The notes under the pieces: generated by a model | Database searches by the model: none | Seen by the model: the letters and a program-made list of their open reading frames with translations, nothing else | Told to the model about the DNA's origin: nothing | DNA from: Microterricola viridarii | GTDB taxonomy: Bacteria > Actinomycetota > Actinomycetes > Actinomycetales > Microbacteriaceae | Assembly: GCF_001542775.1 (NCBI RefSeq) | Contig: NZ_CP014145.1 | Location: 2,604,001 to 2,668,000, forward strand | Direction: 5' to 3' | DNA: 64,000 bases | In this document: positions 63,003 to 64,000 of the stretch, piece by piece | Position numbering within the stretch: position 1 is the stretch's first letter | Layout of the letters: every line of letters starts with the position of its first letter | Made by a program: the position numbers and the translations under genes

Positions 63003-64000
63003 TCAGGGCGTCCACCACGGGCGCAGTGGCAGATCACCGATGCCGCCCTTCGCATCCGGTTTGACTGCGAGCACCTGGTGCAGCTGGATCCCGTTGCTCT
63101 CGAATGCGAGCCGGGAGCCGGCCATGTAGAGCCCCCACACCTTCGCGGTGGGCAGCCCCACCTCGGCGACCGCCTCGTCCCAGTGGGCGACGAGGTTGGC
63201 GCACCAATCGCGCAGCGTCAGCGCATAGTGCCGGCGCAAATTCTCTTCGTGCAGCACCTCGAGGCCGACATCCTGTGCCGCGGTGATGATGCGCCCGGAG
63301 CCGGTGAGCTCGCCGTCGGGGAACACGTAGCGGTCTATGAAGCCGCCGGCCGCCGCCTTGTGCGTGTTCTCTGGCCGGGTGATGCAGTGGTTGAGCAGCA
63401 GGCCGCCCGGGCGCAGCCGCGACTGCAAAAACGCGAAGTACGCCCCGTAGTTGCGCACGCCGATGTGCTCGAGCAGCCCGATCGAGGAGACGGCGTCGAA
63501 GCGGGTCTCGCCGATGTCGCGGTAGTCGCCGTAGCGCACCTCCGCCAGGCCGTCGAGGCCCTCGTCGGCGATGGCCTGCTGCGCCCACGCGGTCTGCTCC
63601 CTCGACAGCGTCACCCCGGTGGCGCGGATGCCGCGGCGGGCGGCGTAGCGCACCATGCCGCCCCAGCCGCAGCCGACATCCAGCAGCCGGTCGCCCGGCT
63701 GCAGCCTCAGCTTCTCGAACACCAGCCGGTACTTGTTCTCCTGCGCCTCGTCGAGGCTGGCCTCCGCGTCTGGATAGCACGCGCAGGTATAGGTCATCGA
63801 GGGGCCGAGCACCCACTCGTAGAAGGTGTTGGAGACGTCGTAGTGGTGGTGGATCGCGTCGGCGTCGCGCCCCTTGCTGTGCCGCAGCCCCGAGGCGGCG
63901 CGGCGCCAGCGGGCGGGGGCTTCCTCGGGCGGCGGGGCGACCGGCAGCAGGTGCGAGACGCCGATGGAGCGCACGATGTCGGCGATCACCCGCGGGTGCG
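63003..64000 (-). CDS. Cyclopropane-fatty-acyl-phospholipid synthase (N-terminus cut by window edge)
   Basis: About 332 codons visible, open to the right edge; the full protein is usually 400-440 aa, so the first 80 or so residues lie outside. SAM motif LLDVGCGWGGMV, the HHHYDVSNTFYEWVLGPSMTYTCACY entry block, and SIGLLEHIGVRNY with the active-site Glu. Adds methylene from SAM across double bonds of membrane phospholipids. Pairs with the acyl-CoA ligase downstream. Confidence 0.93.
   Translation of the reverse strand, partial: HPRVIADIVRSIGVSHLLPVAPPPEEAPARWRRAASGLRHSKGRDADAIHHHYDVSNTFYEWVLGPSMTYTCACYPDAEASLDEAQENKYRLVFEKLRLQPGDRLLDVGCGWGGMVRYAARRGIRATGVTLSREQTAWAQQAIADEGLDGLAEVRYGDYRDIGETRFDAVSSIGLLEHIGVRNYGAYFAFLQSRLRPGGLLLNHCITRPENTHKAAAGGFIDRYVFPDGELTGSGRIITAAQDVGLEVLHEENLRRHYALTLRDWCANLVAHWDEAVAEVGLPTAKVWGLYMAGSRLAFESNGIQLHQVLAVKPDAKGGIGDLPLRPWWTP

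Overview
The window is high-GC DNA from an actinobacterium, most likely Microbacteriaceae. The evidence is dense, overlapping ATGA/GTGA/TGATG gene junctions, many GTG starts with GGAG-type ribosome sites, two copies of the small DUF7882-type protein that I associate with that family, several probable F420-linked proteins, and a strongly recurrent GGATGCC/GGCATCC heptamer. I saw no rRNA, tRNA, CRISPR array, insertion sequence or phage gene. It reads as ordinary chromosome with many small metabolic and stress modules.

Layout, left to right. (1) 1-2791: ribulokinase araB (cut by the left edge) divergent from a LacI regulator, with a perfect 16-bp operator between them. (2) 2820-6491: NUDIX hydrolase, MBL-fold hydrolase, a small membrane protein, and a GNGNMG-type reductase divergent from its MarR regulator. 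(3) 6493-8667: cynR, cynT and cynS for cyanate detoxification. cynT carries a one-base frameshift just before its zinc-site motif. (4) 8723-15169: a six-gene Mnh/Mrp Na+/H+ antiporter operon with fused A and B subunits. (5) 15345-21303: a small Cys protein, a first Dps, argG, a MarR/EamA divergent pair and an alkyl sulfatase. (6) 21325-33341: an MFS operon containing a paralogue of the membrane protein in (2), a PLDc_N-SHOCT/DUF2252 pair, a GAF-GGDEF cyclase, a PPOX protein, and an MMPL/YhgE export pair. (7) 33338-41921: VOC and F420-type proteins, a methyltransferase/GNAT pair, an SDR with its TetR repressor, an orphan ectB, a lipoprotein and a paired SMR transporter.

(8) 42121-48057 looks like a general stress island. 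It holds a CsbD protein with a 55-aa membrane peptide, a second Dps coupled to a 57-aa acidic peptide, a YdaD-like SDR, a BrkB/YihY membrane protein with a small partner, two convergent DUF7882 genes, an acidic protein and a membrane protein. Three of its promoter regions share a TGTCAACCC element. (9) 48229-49785: a TetR regulator and a YdeI-like protein.

(10) 49797-58288 is a complete sugar or polyol uptake and phosphorylation operon: lipoprotein binding protein, RbsA-type ATPase, two RbsC-type permeases, DhaK, DhaL and a beta-hydroxyacid dehydrogenase. A divergent DeoR regulator faces it across a 381-bp region with a perfect 18-bp palindrome. The likely substrate is a C3 or C4 ketose or polyol, but the sequence does not settle it. 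(11) 58293-64000: alpha/beta hydrolase, a GNAT fragment, a TetR/SGNH-hydrolase pair, a long-chain acyl-CoA ligase, and a cyclopropane-fatty-acid synthase cut by the right edge.

The most informative oddities are the cynT frameshift, the MMPL transporter ending in a domain that resembles a degenerate ABC ATPase, the shared promoter element in the stress island, the unassigned DhaKL sugar operon, and ectB without ectA or ectC.
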